Part shown: piece by piece, positions 19,027 to 29,940 of the stretch
Layout: each line of letters begins with the position of its first letter
Position numbering within the stretch: the first letter of the stretch is position 1
Assembly (NCBI GenBank): GCA_021292165.1
Contig: CM037879.1
Coordinates: forward strand, 286,600,272-286,664,271
Source of the DNA: Shinisaurus crocodilurus
Taxonomy: Eukaryota; Chordata; Lepidosauria; Squamata; Shinisauridae
DNA: 64,000 nucleotides
Direction: 5' to 3'
Notes under the pieces: model-generated
Seen by the model: the letters and a program-made list of their open reading frames with translations, nothing else
The model's database searches: none
What the model was told of the DNA's origin: nothing
Made by a program: the position numbers and the translations under genes

Positions 19027-19803
19027 GGCTCCAAGGACTGCATCTGGGGTTATCGGGGGGAACGGGGATGTGCATACACACTCATGCACAAACGCACTAT
19101 TCCTCCCGCCCCCAACATCTCAGTGCACAGGGTTGGGGAGGCTTAATCCTTCCCTCCATTCTTGCTGAGAACTAGAGGTTGCTGGGAGGCGACCAAGGTG
19201 AAAACCTCCCCCTTGCCTCAGCAATTGCCACTGAGAGGGCTGTTTCTCTGCCACTCTTAGCAGCTGGAGAACAGTGAACTCAGAGAAGCCAGGGAGCAGC
19301 CACTTTTTCCCTTGGGCCCATCTTATTAGCTGTACTGTGGAGAAAAGTGGGTGAGATCCTGGTAACTTTGGGGGCTGCATAGGGAGTGGCTCAGGGCCAC
19401 AGCTTGTGCATCCCTACTCTGTTTAGGTCTGGAGCCAGGGTTGGCCTAGTGCTGGCCTTCCCCCCTAAGTTGTCTCTGCCCCCTAATTTTTTTTTTAACA
19501 AACAAATAATTTTTAAAAAGAGTTAACAATATTGTCTTTAAAAGGCCTACAAACCAGATGAACTGCCCGTCCCCTACTTTTTGGCATCCCTCCCCCCAGA
19601 AAGTTTAGGCTGGCTACGGGTCTGACTCTGTTGGAAGGGCTCTCTAGTCCAGTCCACATCCGGTTGAAACATAAAGAGCTACCCTTGTCAGGATATGTTA
19701 TATTTTTGGAATGTGGAATTTAATTGATTAAGGGGATGGATGTATATTAACTGGTCCCTAGGCGGGTGTGTGTGTGTGTGGGTGCACCTTATGATTTATT
19801 TTA

Positions 19804-20054
19804 CAGTCATGCCTTGTATTGAGAGCATAATTCGTTCCGGAAACGTGCTTGTAACCCAAAACACTCTTATATCAAAACGAAATCCCGCCCAAAAAAATTG
19901 TACAGAGATTTTTAATTTAAGCCGTACTACAGTACTTGTATTGCAAGACGTCGCTTGTATATCAAGTAAAAAAAATATTAAATAAATATTTTAAAATTTG
20001 CTTGTCTTGCAAAACGCTCTCAAACCAAGTTACTTGCAATCCAAGGTATTACTG
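19804..20054. mobile_element. Tigger/mariner-like non-autonomous element, copy 1
   Basis: Inverted ends CAGTCATGCCTTG and CAAGGTATTACTG, each next to a TA dinucleotide (19802-19803 and 20055-20056) as expected for Tc1/mariner insertion. The 251-bp body is largely palindromic (AGAGCATAATTCGTTCCGG, CGTACTACAGTACTTG). The same element lies reversed at 58426-58675. Confidence 0.88.
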
Positions 20055-20571
20055 TAGTTGTATGTTTGCGCTTTATAGTTTTTTATGTAGTTTATAATAA
20101 TTAAATAAAATTTATTTTTTTTTAAAAAAAAGAACTACCGGAAAGAGAGCAGAGGCCTTGAAGTTGCCCATCCACAGTTGGCACCTGGGCATCAGATGGA
20201 GCAGGCACATGGGTCACCCGGTCACTGTCTTCCCCACTAGGGCGAGATGTCTTGCATTTCACTTGAAATTTCAGTCATCATTCCCAAAAGCTGCATCTAC
20301 GCATCTAAATTAGCGTGCGCAAATGTGATGTAAATCTATATCCTCTTTTTTGTGTGTGCAAGTGACAACCTTTCTTGGTGCACTGCTACAGACTGCCTGT
20401 GCTCTGGCCGCAGGTGCAGAGCCATCTTCAGCTACAGAGGAAATAGGGGTGAGCCACTACAGATGGCAGGCAGCATGGGGAGTCAGGACTGGCCAGACCT
20501 GGTCTAAGTAGGTGGAAACCTGGCCTGCTGCTGCCCTTGCCTGGTCAACAGGGCTGGGTGTCAGCCTATAA

Positions 20572-20706
20572 CAGTGTTCTCCAACCTTGGGTCCCCAGAT
20601 GTTTTTGGCCTACAACTCCCAGCATGCCCCAGCCAGCATAGCTGGCTGGGGCATGCTGGGAGTTGTAGGCCAAAAACATCTGGGGACCCAAGGTTGGAGA
20701 ACACTG
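20572..20706. mobile_element. hAT palindromic MITE (CAGTGTTCTC family), copy 2
   Basis: A 135-bp palindrome, ends CAGTGTTCTCCAACC and GGTTGGAGAACACTG, with identical 8-bp flanks GCCTATAA (20564-20571 and 20707-20714). Confidence 0.92.
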
Positions 20707-20795
20707 GCCTATAAGATCCAGCAACTGACCTCAGGGATATGGGAGAAGACTTCCTCCAGTCCCTCCAGTCACAGCTGTCAATAATAGCTACCTAT

Positions 20796-21325
20796 TAGCT
20801 ACAGAGCCATGTTCAAGGTTATGTTATTGTCATACAAAGCTCTCAACAAATTGGGCCAGGATATCTAGTAGAACATCTTCCTTTATATATACCCAGCCAA
20901 CCTTTAAGATCGTCAGAGGCGGCCATGCTGGTCACTCCAAAATTAACGGAATGTCGCAGCGTAATACCGCGAAGGCCTGCCTTATCAGGAGCAGCACCTA
21001 CGCTGTGGGAAAAAAACTCCCTCGTGCTGTTCGGGAGGCAGAAAACGTGGCATCTTTCAAACGCCTACTGAAAACGTACTTGTTCACCCAGGCTTGCCCT
21101 GGCTCGAAAGTCAATGCATCATCCTGCTCCATTCTTACTGCTGCTGGATTGCTCTGTGGTATTTGTATTCATATTGGAATTGTTTTTAAAATTGTAGTTT
21201 GAATGTGATTTTAATATTCATATTTTAAATGTGATTGTAATATTGATATGTAAACCGCTTAGGGGTTTTATTATACGTAGTGCTATATAAATGCTACAAG
21301 CAAACAAACAAACAAACAAATAATT
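20796..21325 (+). mobile_element. L2-clade LINE 3' fragment with (CAAA)n tail
   Basis: Decayed C-terminal ORF2 sequence (KKLPRAVREAENVASFKRLL, then KTYLFTQA) is followed by a UTR ending GTGCTATATAAATGC and CAAACAAACAAACAAACAAA. In L2-type ORFs the phrase WN.LP..R....SF...LKT.LF is typical. Stops and frameshifts are present. Confidence 0.7.
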
Positions 21326-21621
21326 GCAATTTAGACCATGCATCATTTGCAAGAGGCATTGTGATGTCACCTTTAATGCCCTTAAATTAGGGGTGCAGAC
21401 CTCAGCCACAGGGGCCAAATTCGGCCCTCTGGAGTTCCCCGGAGGGCCACCCCTCCTTCATCACAGCCTACCTCCATCCTTTCTCCCTATCATTGATGCT
21501 TTAGTGGTTTCCTGGATTTTGTACTATCCCCCCCACCGCCCGCTCTAAATGGTTGAAATGCCTCTCCTAAGGCACAGTTACTGGCAATCAGAGCTTTAAG
21601 CTAACCTATGCTGGCATTTTT

Positions 21622-21960
21622 TAGGGATGCATGAGGAATCCATCTGTGGGTGGAATCCGGTGGATTTGCCCAGTTCGACCCCTCGGACGCTGCCTTGCTT
21701 TCTGCCTCCCCCAGCACCGACTCGCTTCCTACGTAAACAGTGGCCCGCCGGGAACCCATAAGTCCGACTAATGGCGCAGTGCGCGCCTGCTTTCAGATCG
21801 GCTCCGGCGAGCACAGCGGCAGCGTCCGGAACTGGAGGCGGCTCGAGTCCCACCGGATCGCCCATCACTACTTTTGGCGCCGCCTGTTTTTTGCCTTTGA
21901 CCTCGCCTGCCACGGGAAGGCACCCCCTGAGAAATTCTCCAAAATGGAATCCAGCCCTTA
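21622..21960. mobile_element. hAT MITE (TAGGGATGTG family), degenerate copy
   Basis: It begins TAGGGATGCATGAGGAATCC and shares GTGGAATCCGGTGGA, 'CTTCCTACGTAAACAGTGGC' and the CpG-rich right half with the other copies. The right end is eroded and no target duplication was found. It has lost much of the central hairpin. Confidence 0.6.
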
Positions 21961-22329
21961 GGCTGAAAGAAGTTCAACGCCCCTGCCCTAAATGTTTTGG
22001 GACCAGGGTATTTAAAGGAGTGTCTTTATCCACATGATTCTGCCCACCCACTGAAGTCATCAGTGTGGGGCCCCAATTGGAGCTGTGCTTAGTGGGAACA
22101 CGGGACAGGGACATTTTTTGGTTGGGACGCCCAGGTTGTCGAAGCCCACATGAGCTTCACTTTATTGGTGCTATGGTATGCTGTTAAGACCTTTTCGCTT
22201 TCCTGTGCTTTTGGGTTGATTCCACCGCACCCCACATCGTTCCCTATGATATTATGATGACATGGATGTTGCAGACTCTCTGGATTGTATGCAATGATAG
22301 TCTTAATTAGAGTAGACCCATTGGGATGA

Positions 22330-22990
22330 ATGGAATTTAAGCTAGACCAACATTGGTTACAACCCTGGCTGTCATTTTTAATGGATTTTGAATTGTTAGG
22401 TTTTGCTGTTTTTTAAATTGATTGAGCATTATAAGCTGTCTTGCAAATTGTGGGGACTGCAAAGGTAGGGTATAATTATTTTTAATTGATAAATAAATGT
22501 TGATCACAGTACTTTTAATATAATAGGCGGATGCTACATTTAAAAAAAAACAACAGCAACCACTAACTCTCAAGACGTTTGAAATCCCTGTATGTTCTAT
22601 GAATTCATTCATTCAATGTTAACCCTACCTTTTGGTCTGCAACAGACCCTCAAGGCAGCTTACAAGATAAAATATAACAGAATACATAGTCAAATCCGCT
22701 TAAAATACAGAACAACACCAATAAAACAAGCACAACAGGGAAGAAGAAGGGGGGGAAAAGCGATAAAACACTCGCAGGATCATAAATCCAGCAGCAGAAA
22801 TAAGCAAGTTATCCAAATGCTTCTACAAAAAAATAATAATACATCTTCTCTAGACACCTAAAAACAAGCAAAGATGAAAGTTGATAAATCTCCCAAGGGA
22901 GAACATTCTGGAAGTTTGGTGGCATCACTGCTCTTCTTTCATGGTGAATATTCTTACAAATTTAATTGTATTAATAACATTAATGCCCCC
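22330..22990. repeat. Two opposed LINE 3'-end remnants
   Basis: 22330-22510 reads as a plus-strand LINE tail ending TTGATAAATAAATGTTGATC. 22600-22990 reads as a minus-strand tail (CCTACCTTTTGGTCTGCAAC, CAAGGCAGCTTACAAGATAA). Neither retains an ORF. Confidence 0.45.
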
Positions 22991-23009
22991 TTTCTTCTAA
23001 GGGGTTCAG

Positions 23010-23320
23010 GGGGTAGATGTGATTACCTACCCCTTCCCCATTTTATTCTCTCAACATCCCTATGAGGTCAATTAGACTGAGAGATTGTAACTGGCCCAGT
23101 ATCATTTAGGGCACAATCCTAGGCATGTTTCGACAGAAAAAAAATGTCCTACAACTCCCAGCATGCCCCAGCCAGCCATGCTGGCTGGGGCATGTTGGGA
23201 GCTGTAGGACTTTTTTTCCCTGCCGAAACATGCATAGGATTGCACCCTCAGTGAGCTTCATGGCTGAATGAGTCTTCCGGGTTCCAGTGCAGTGCTCTAA
23301 CCACTATGCCACACTGGCCC
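23010..23320 (-). mobile_element. Sauria-like tRNA-derived SINE, split by a MITE
   Basis: On the minus strand the order is GCCAGTGTGGCATAGTGGTT (tRNA-like head), a goods B-box region, then 'TAGTCTAATTGACCTCATAG'. The family is the one at 47901-48140. It is interrupted by the palindrome at 23109-23247. Confidence 0.7.
23109..23247. mobile_element. TTA-targeting palindromic MITE (GGGCACAATCC family)
   Basis: Inverted ends GGGCACAATCCTAGGCATG and CATGCATAGGATTGCACCC enclose a nearly perfect hairpin with CTACAACTCCCAGCATGCC. Flanks are TTA (23106-23108) and TCA (23248-23250). It splits a SINE whose sequence resumes on the other side, so the borders are clear. A 3-bp TTA target suggests PIF/Harbinger, which is an inference. 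Confidence 0.8.
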
Positions 23321-23568
23321 TAAACGTCATGGCTCAAGACCAAGAGTTCTCTGAGACGGAGGTTTCTATTGGCTGAGGCGGTGTCAGAACCAGTTCCCAG
23401 TTCTTCACAAGCGAGGCCCTCTACTTTGGATTCCACACTGTATCCGCTCAATGCCTGCCTGTTAAGCATGGCTGCCCTCTGACTATGAGGAATGGACCTA
23501 AGGCTCCTCCTCCTCCTCCTCACTTCCCAGTCCCTCACCATACAGAAGAAGCCAGTGACTGCAGGACA

Positions 23569-23740
23569 GGCCTGTGGCTTATGCTGGCTCAGCTTGTCTG
23601 AGCGTGGAAAGCTAAGCAGGGTCAGGCCTGGTTATGACTTGGATGGGAGACCCCCTCCTCTAGTTTCCTGCATTGAGCAGGGGGTTGGACTCGATAGCCT
23701 TGTAGGCTCCTTCCAACTCTATGATCTATGAAATCTATGA
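23569..23740 (+). mobile_element. 5S rRNA-derived SINE with CR1-like tail, copy 3 (best)
   Basis: The head (GGCCTGTGGCTTATGCTGGC) and 5S-like block (GAAAGCTAAGCAGGGTCAGG, then ACTTGGATGGGAGACC) run directly into a CR1-type tail (TTTCCTGCATTGAGCAGGGG). The flanks carry AGGACA on both sides (23563-23568 and 23742-23747), a short target duplication that supports retroposition of the unit as a whole. Confidence 0.85.
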
Positions 23741-24769
23741 AAGGACACTGGCCATTTAAAGAGACAAAAAAAAAAAAAAATCTAGATGCAGCAACTGAGG
23801 ACATGGAGTTCCCAGAAGGACTCTCCTGGCCTGGATATAAAACCCTGCCAGTGCTTTAAGCCAGTGCTGGGCTAACTTGTCAGCAGTCCAGCTGCAGGAC
23901 TGCTCTCTGAGGTGTTGGCTTTGGTGCCTAAGTTAATCATGTTCTAGTTGCCTATCTCACCTCATGCCTCTTGACCTGAGCTGTTGCCCAAGGCAGACAA
24001 TGAAATCTCAGATGGACAGTACACCTCGGATTGGGGAGAAATTTCTCTTATCTGCATTTGAATGTACACCTACTAATTTGCACTTCCCAGAGCAAAACAT
24101 GACCCGAAACATAGTTATCCTTCAGTATTTGCACTTCTGTGATGCTGTCCTCAGATTAAAAAATAAATAAATAAACAAATGCCAGCAAATATGCATATCA
24201 TTAAGGGAAAATATGCACAGCCGTGTATATATGTGTAACATATAAACATATATTATATTGGGGGGGAAACTGCTTGGAAAATGCATATATTAGGCAAAAC
24301 TGCATAAATGCATTTGAAGGAAAGTGCATAGAAGCTATATGCACTTTATTCTGTGATTTTCTAAATTTTGTTTTAATCACAACAAACTGTTGCAGAAATG
24401 GGATGGAATGAATTTAGGAATGGAAAAGGTGAAACTGATAGAAACTGAAATAGCCAGATCCATTCATTCCTACCCTACACCCAAAGTCAAACCCCTATAT
24501 TTTGATTTAGCTCAACAGTTCCCCCTAGAACATATCATAAGTTAGCATCCTTGGCAGGAAACCCGAATAAGCATAATATCACATTTTGTTCTCCAATAAA
24601 CATCTGCACACTAAGTTCTTTCTTTTCTTTTCTTTATAATGGTCCACTTGTTTTGATTACAAATCCTAGGAGCCCAATGCCATGGTTCCTGCTAACAGAA
24701 AAAGACAGGTAAAAAGCATGCGCCTCCCAGTTATGTAACACACTCTTACATGGTGAAATGCTAGGGATG

Positions 24770-25300
24770 TGCAAACTTTGTAAAATCTGTTCCACCTATG
24801 TTTTCTGGATTTTCAGGCACCTTTCATTTGATGGTCCACTCGTTGATGGAATTGGATTTGACGCAAAAGTGTTTGTATGCATTTCCGCAAATTTGCACTT
24901 GCGCAAATTCGCACTTCTGAAAATCTGCAAATCCCCCCCAAAATGTGCATTTTCATGCTTTAGTCTATACACATTTTTGGTCGGTGTTTATTATTATTAT
25001 TATTATTATTCATTCTTTTCCATGACTAAATTTGCATAAAATTATAAAAAGTAAAAAAAACCTGGACAGCAAATCCATGGAATCCATGCAACTTGGGAAA
25101 AGCCAGTTTTCTGCAGAATCTGTGGGTCAGATTCATAGAAATCCAAACTCATCTGAGTCCATCGCAGATTTCGCCAGCATCCCTAAAAGTAATACCGCAA
25201 CTAGGAACAGCTTTGATTCTTATCTATACAGCCTTATCAGTATACACCAGCTTTCCCAAACCTGGTTTCCTCCAGATGTGTCAGAATACAACTCCCAACA
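24770..25300. repeat. hAT-like repeat with (TTA)n tract
   Basis: It begins GGGATGTGCAAACTTTG, contains (TTA)n at 24988-25010 and shares 'AATCCATGGAATCCATG', 'GTGGGTCAGATTC' and 'GACTCATCTGAGTCC'-type phrases with 41860-42060 and 49935-50080. A further MITE-like scrap (CTTTCCCAAACCTGG, CAACTCCCAACATCCCC) follows at 25250-25320. Non-coding. Confidence 0.5.
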
Positions 25301-25384
25301 TCCCCAGACAGCTTCCGGAGCATCAGATAACAAATTTGCTTCATCATCCTTGTGATTGCTCTTCAAATATTAGAAGTTGGCCAC

Positions 25385-25600
25385 AATATTATTTTATTTA
25401 TCTATTTATTTGAAATATTTTTATGCTGCTCCTCAGCCAAAAAGGCTCCCAGAGTGGCTTACATATAATCAATTAAACAAGACAGTCCCTGCCTGCAGGC
25501 TTGCAATCTGAAAAAGACACGACACACAAGGAAAAAGGAATGGGAAGGGAAGAAGGGGGAGAAATTAACTCTTCTGGCAGGGCTGGTGGAATGGCTCTGC
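25385..25600 (-). repeat. LINE 3'-end remnant
   Basis: The block CAGCCAAAAAGGCTCCCAG, then CAGTCCCTGCCTGCAGGCTT, matches 57050-57300. It is a reversed, non-coding LINE tail. Confidence 0.55.
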
Positions 25601-25671
25601 ACTCCCTCTCACCTCCTGCTGGAATGACTGCTGGTGGTGACAGACAGCTGAGGGAGGAGGAGCCTTCATAG

Positions 25672-25845
25672 AATCATAGAAAAGTAGAGTTGGAAGGGGC
25701 CTATAAGGCCATCGAGTCCAACCCCCTGCTCAATGCAGGAATCCAGGTCAAAGCATCCCTGACAGATGGCCGTCCAGCTGCACCTTGAATGCCTTCCGAG
25801 TGGGAGAGCTCACCACCTCCCTAGGTAATTGGTTCCATTGTCTTA
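25672..25845 (-). mobile_element. CR1 fragment (outer copy, 3' part)
   Basis: Reversed CR1 3' end running back into ORF2 as far as CAATTACCTAGGGAGGTGG on the minus strand. Together with 26667-26960 it forms one minus-strand CR1 split by the plus-strand CR1 between them. Confidence 0.85.
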
Positions 25846-26666
25846 TAGGCTGGAGCGCTGGGCCGAAAACAACAGAATGAAATTTAACAGGGATAAATGC
25901 CAAGTGCTGCACCTAGGGAGAGGAAACCAAATGCAGAGTTACAGAATGGGGGACACTTGGCTCAACAATACTACGAGTGAGAAGGATCTTGGAATTGTGG
26001 TAGATCACAAACTGAATATGAGCCAGCAATGCGACGTGGCTGCAAAGAAGGCAAATGCAATTTTGGGCTGTATTAATAGAAGTATAGCTTCCAAATCGCG
26101 GGAAGTGATAATTCCCCTTTACTCGGCACTGGTTAGGCCTCATCTTGAGTACTGCGTCCAGTTCTGGGCACCTCACTTTAAGAAGGACATAGACAAACTG
26201 GAGAGGGTTCAGAGGAGGGCAACAAGGATGATAAAGGGACTGGAAACAAGGCCCTATGAGGAGAGACTGAAAGAACTGGGCATGTTTAGCCTTCAGAAGA
26301 GGAGACTGAGGGGAGATATGATCGCACTCTTCCAGTATTTGAAGGGATGTCACACAGAGGAGGGCAAAGATCTCTTCTCGTTCATCCCAGTTTGCAGGAC
26401 ACGGAATAATGGGCTCAAGTTACAGGAACCTAGATTCCACCTAAACATCAGGAAAAATTTCCTGACTGTCAGAGCAATAAGACAATGGAATCAACTACCT
26501 AGGGAGGTGGTGGGCTCTCCCAGTCTGGAGGCATTCAAGGTGCGGCTGGACAGACATCTGTCAGAGATGCTTTGACCTGGATTCCTGCATTGAGCAGGGG
26601 GTTGGACTCGATGGCCTTGTAGGCCCCTTCCAACTCTACTTTTCTATGATTCTATGATTCTATGAT
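25846..26666 (+). mobile_element. CR1 fragment (nested copy)
   Basis: A 5'-truncated CR1 almost identical to 3121-3938. Its reading frame (25847-26575) is open from RLERWAENNRMKFNRDKC to LDRHLSEML. It ends with ATTCTATG repeats and lies inside the minus-strand CR1. Confidence 0.93.
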
Positions 26667-26960
26667 CAAGAAGAGATCCTGGCCCTCCTCTGTGTGACAG
26701 TGACAACCCCTCAAGTACTGGAAGAGTGCGATCATATCTCCCCTCAGTCTCCTCTTCTGAAGGCTAAACATGCCCAGTTCTTTCAGTCTCTCCTCATAGG
26801 GCCTTGTTTCTAGTCCCTTAATCATCTTTGTTGCCCTCCTCTGAACCTTTTCCAGTTTGTCTGCATGCTTCTTAAAGTGTGGTGCCCAGAACTGGACGTA
26901 GTATTCAAGATGAGGCCTAACCAGTGCTGAGTAGAGGGGAATTATCACTTCCCGTGATAA
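26667..26960 (-). mobile_element. CR1 fragment (outer copy, 5' part)
   Basis: On the minus strand the frame (26948-26652) reads [20 protein letters not shown] to [16 protein letters not shown]. It contains a small CACTGT insertion relative to the other copies (GCHCHTEE) and is missing about 40 codons before the outer 3' part resumes. Confidence 0.88.
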
Positions 26961-27127
26961 TGGGGGAGGCCTTTCAGCAGGGCTGGTGGAATGGCCCTGA
27001 GCTCCCTCTCATCTCCTTCATTCAACCTTTCCTCATAGGACCCGGTATCTAGGGAGATGGAGTTCTGTACAAAGAGAGCAACAAGAGAGAATGGGCATGA
27101 AAGTTGGGTGGGTGGAGATGATAGAGG

Positions 27128-28105
27128 CAGGGATGGGGACTCGGACTCGAGGACTCAACTCGTGAGTCGGACTGAGTCCCCCCTCTGACTCGACTCGGAC
27201 TCGAGTCCCAATATTTTTAATGGGACTCGAGACTCGACTCGGGACTCGAGACCAAGCACTCTTCAACATCCCTGGGTTGTGCCAGAAGGAGTGGAGAGGA
27301 GCGTGATTGCCGGCGAAGAGCGCATGGAAGCGAGGTGTGCCGCTGCTCGGCCACTATGGACGGCTACCAGGAGTGCAGCCCCAACAGTGTGTCAAGATTT
27401 ATTTTGATTGATGTGTTGCATACTTGGAAGAGGCAGAAGAAGGACCCGAGATTACTCTGTGTGGCTGCTCTGAGTGTGTTTCTGGTTCCAGCAAGTTCAT
27501 CACCAGTGGAGCGGGTGTTCAGTGAGGGTGGAATTGTTCCAGAATGGGGGCCAAACATTTAGAAAAAATCATGTTCCTCAAATGCAACATGGATAAGTTT
27601 TAGGAAGTACAGCAAGTTTATTTTTTAAAATCATTTTTCTAAAATGCAACCTTTCAGACATTTTGGGTTTGGCTGCCTCTGCCTGCCTGTCTGGGGTTCC
27701 CAGCCTCCTCTGCCTGCCTGGTCTCTTCTTGACCAGTTCAGCAGTTGAATTGTCCAAGACAAAGGCCTCTGCCTGCCTGCTTTGGGGTTCCCTGCCTCCT
27801 CTGCCTGCCTGGTTATTTTGGGTTTGTCTGCCTGGTCTGTTCTTGCCAAAATCAGTTGCAGAGTTTTGAGATAAAAAGGCACACTTGTGCCTAGAATTTT
27901 TAAACCACACATCTGAAGTAGCCTTATTTTGTTGGGAAAACCCCCCATTGATTTTAATAGGGACTCGTGGAGTCAGCTTTGGGAGTGACTCGTGACTCGT
28001 GAGTCACCATTTTGGACCAAGGACTCGGACTCGGACTCGAGACTCGGGTCCAAAGACTCGTGACTCGACTCGTGACTCGAGACCAAGGACTCTTCAACAT
28101 CCCTG
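27128..28105 (+). mobile_element. GACTCG-rich hAT transposon, copy B
   Basis: A 978-bp copy with ends CAGGGATG and CATCCCTG and an exact 8-bp target duplication GATAGAGG (27120-27127 and 28106-28113). It is nearly identical to copy A, including the extra internal CATCCCTG and the transposase relic. Such similarity points to recent activity. Confidence 0.95.
27353..27562 (+). pseudogene. hAT transposase dimerisation domain, frameshifted
   Basis: The frame matches copy A up to RVFSEGGIV. A 16-bp deletion (equivalent to the codons for MRPHH and neighbours in copy A) then shifts the frame and ends it at PEWGPNI. It is therefore broken, unlike copy A. Confidence 0.88.
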
Positions 28106-28247
28106 GATAGAGGTGGAAGATCATAAGTCATAGGCTGGGAAATAAGAAGAAGTAACAATGGATAGATGGGGTTTTATCCAATGTTCGGCTAGTGGAGAAA
28201 GCAGAAGAGATGGTGTTGTCCTACTAGTGGTTGCACAACTTCTAAGG

Positions 28248-28607
28248 TAGGGGTCCAGATCCTCTTTCCACCCAAGGGCCTAATTCCGCTTTGGAGAGTC
28301 TTTCAGGGGCTGCATTCCAGTGATGGGTGAGGCTGAATACTGATGGGGTAGGCCCACAAGGGCTGGGCTAAAAAATACCAGCATATTTTATCTTAAATCT
28401 CTTAATACCAGTAACTAAGTCTTGGGAGAGGCTTTTCAACCTTTTAGAATGGGTGGGTGGGGGGAACTGCATAAAATACTGCTGGGAAGCCACCAAACTA
28501 TTCATGATTGGGATAAAGCGGTGGGGCAGGAGAAGGGTGTGTGGCCATTGTGGAGCCCCAAAGGGCTGGATGGTAACCCCTGGAGGGGCAGAAGTTCTGC
28601 ACCCCTG
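28248..28607. mobile_element. hAT-like MITE
   Basis: Ends TAGGGGTCCAGATCC and GTTCTGCACCCCTG, flanked by TTCTAAGG (28240-28247) and TTCTAATG (28608-28615), 7 of 8 identical. It interrupts the reading frame of the unexplained minus-strand segment. Confidence 0.75.
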
Positions 28608-28615
28608 TTCTAATG

Positions 28616-28990
28616 GAACAATGGATATAATCTGCATAAGCAACACCTGGCCTAACAAAGTCACGCCGAGTTGTTCAACATCTTGCGGAATGGCTTGTGC
28701 AATCTCTTGCACAGGGGCATACACACGTGGCATAAAAGTATTGGAATTGACACCTATATGAGGACGAAAATGGGTTTTCTGCAAGGAGCAGAGGCTTTGC
28801 ATTAGCAGAATGACACTGCATATAACCCACCACCACGTTGGATCAAATTCACACATGCTGACACAGAGGAGTCACTTCTTTCACAGGTTTTTATTGGAGT
28901 TGGTTTTTGTGCGCAGCATGACTCATACTTGCTGCTTTCCTCCATAGCCCATGTAACGTTGCTTAATATAAATCATGTTTTCTCACAAGA
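28616..28990 (-). pseudogene. Unidentified minus-strand ORF with signal-like hydrophobic stretch
   Basis: A frame opens at 28856 on the minus strand with MCEFDPTW followed by a tryptophan-rich hydrophobic run (WWWVICSVILLMQSLC) and then a polar stretch. It stays open for about 80 codons until the MITE at 28607. Upstream on the same strand is an AATAAA-like word (28893-28898) and a second open stretch. The look is of an envelope-type leader or a secreted or membrane protein relic, but no family is recognised. It is broken by the MITE, by a stop soon after the MITE, and perhaps was never a gene. Confidence 0.25.
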
Positions 28991-29639
28991 GATGTGCACA
29001 TCGGTGTATGTAGCACAACATGCATGGTGTCAAAAGAGAAATCCAGATATGTCAGAATTAATTGACCAGACCTAAGACAAAGGCATAGAAGTGGCTTAGT
29101 AAGGTCAGATCAAAACCGCATTGGCAAAAGCAGCAGACTATACCAGATGTGGTACAGACACTCACAAAGTGATCTTTAACCTGGGATGTGAAACTGTGCG
29201 GTGAAAACTATGGGAAAGCTCTCCATTTGACACATTGATGGCTGATCTTCCACTTGAAGGTTCTGAGAGTTGGCGCTGAGTTTCAACTAATGGGGCATTC
29301 TGATGGCAGTTTAGAGTTTCCTCATTGGCAAAAAGAAATCTGATAAATTTCCAGTAAAGCAGAACACTTTTGCATAAAGACCAAATTTCAAGGCAAATGT
29401 GGGACCAGGTGCCCGTAGGGTGAAAAATTGGAGGAAGCCCTCCCCCACCTTTAAACCCCCCCCCATAATTTCTGATTCTGCACAACTTTTCTCCTGCTTT
29501 TCTCCATTTTGGGTTCCTGGATGGTTGCAAAGCTCATCACAACAAATCTGTTTTCAAAATTTGAGAAGTTTCACTCAGCTCCTTTCCCCTGCTTTGGGGA
29601 TGGGGGGGGGGGGAAATGGCCTGAGATTTCAATGAAAGC

Positions 29640-29940
29640 TGGCACGAAATGCGAGTTTCACTGTAAATATGTGGATTTTGACAACTTGAACGGCAAAATT
29701 GGATATTCAGAGATACAGCTGGAGAGATTTGGACCACAACTGAGAGAAGCATTGGGAAGAATTGCCATCCATTTTGGCAAACAAACAAACAAACAAACAA
29801 CAAACGTGTGCAGTTTCCAAAGTATGCATTCTTAAATGCAGATTTTTCAAATGTATGCATTTTTTTTAATGCATTTGTTTTGTTTTGTCCCATGAACGAC
29901 AAGCCCCAAAACATATGGACTTTGACCGCAGATTATGTTG
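29640..29940. repeat. hAT-like repeat fragment
   Basis: Shared words with 1334-2220: 'AAAATTGGATATTCAGAG', 'GCAGTTTCCAAAGTATGCAT', 'AAATGTATGCATT'. The right edge meets hAT copy C. Confidence 0.4.

Noticed and set aside
23569..23740. Functional 5S rRNA gene
   Set aside because: Part of the 5' region and the whole 3' third of 5S are missing and a CR1-type tail is joined on. It is a retroposon.
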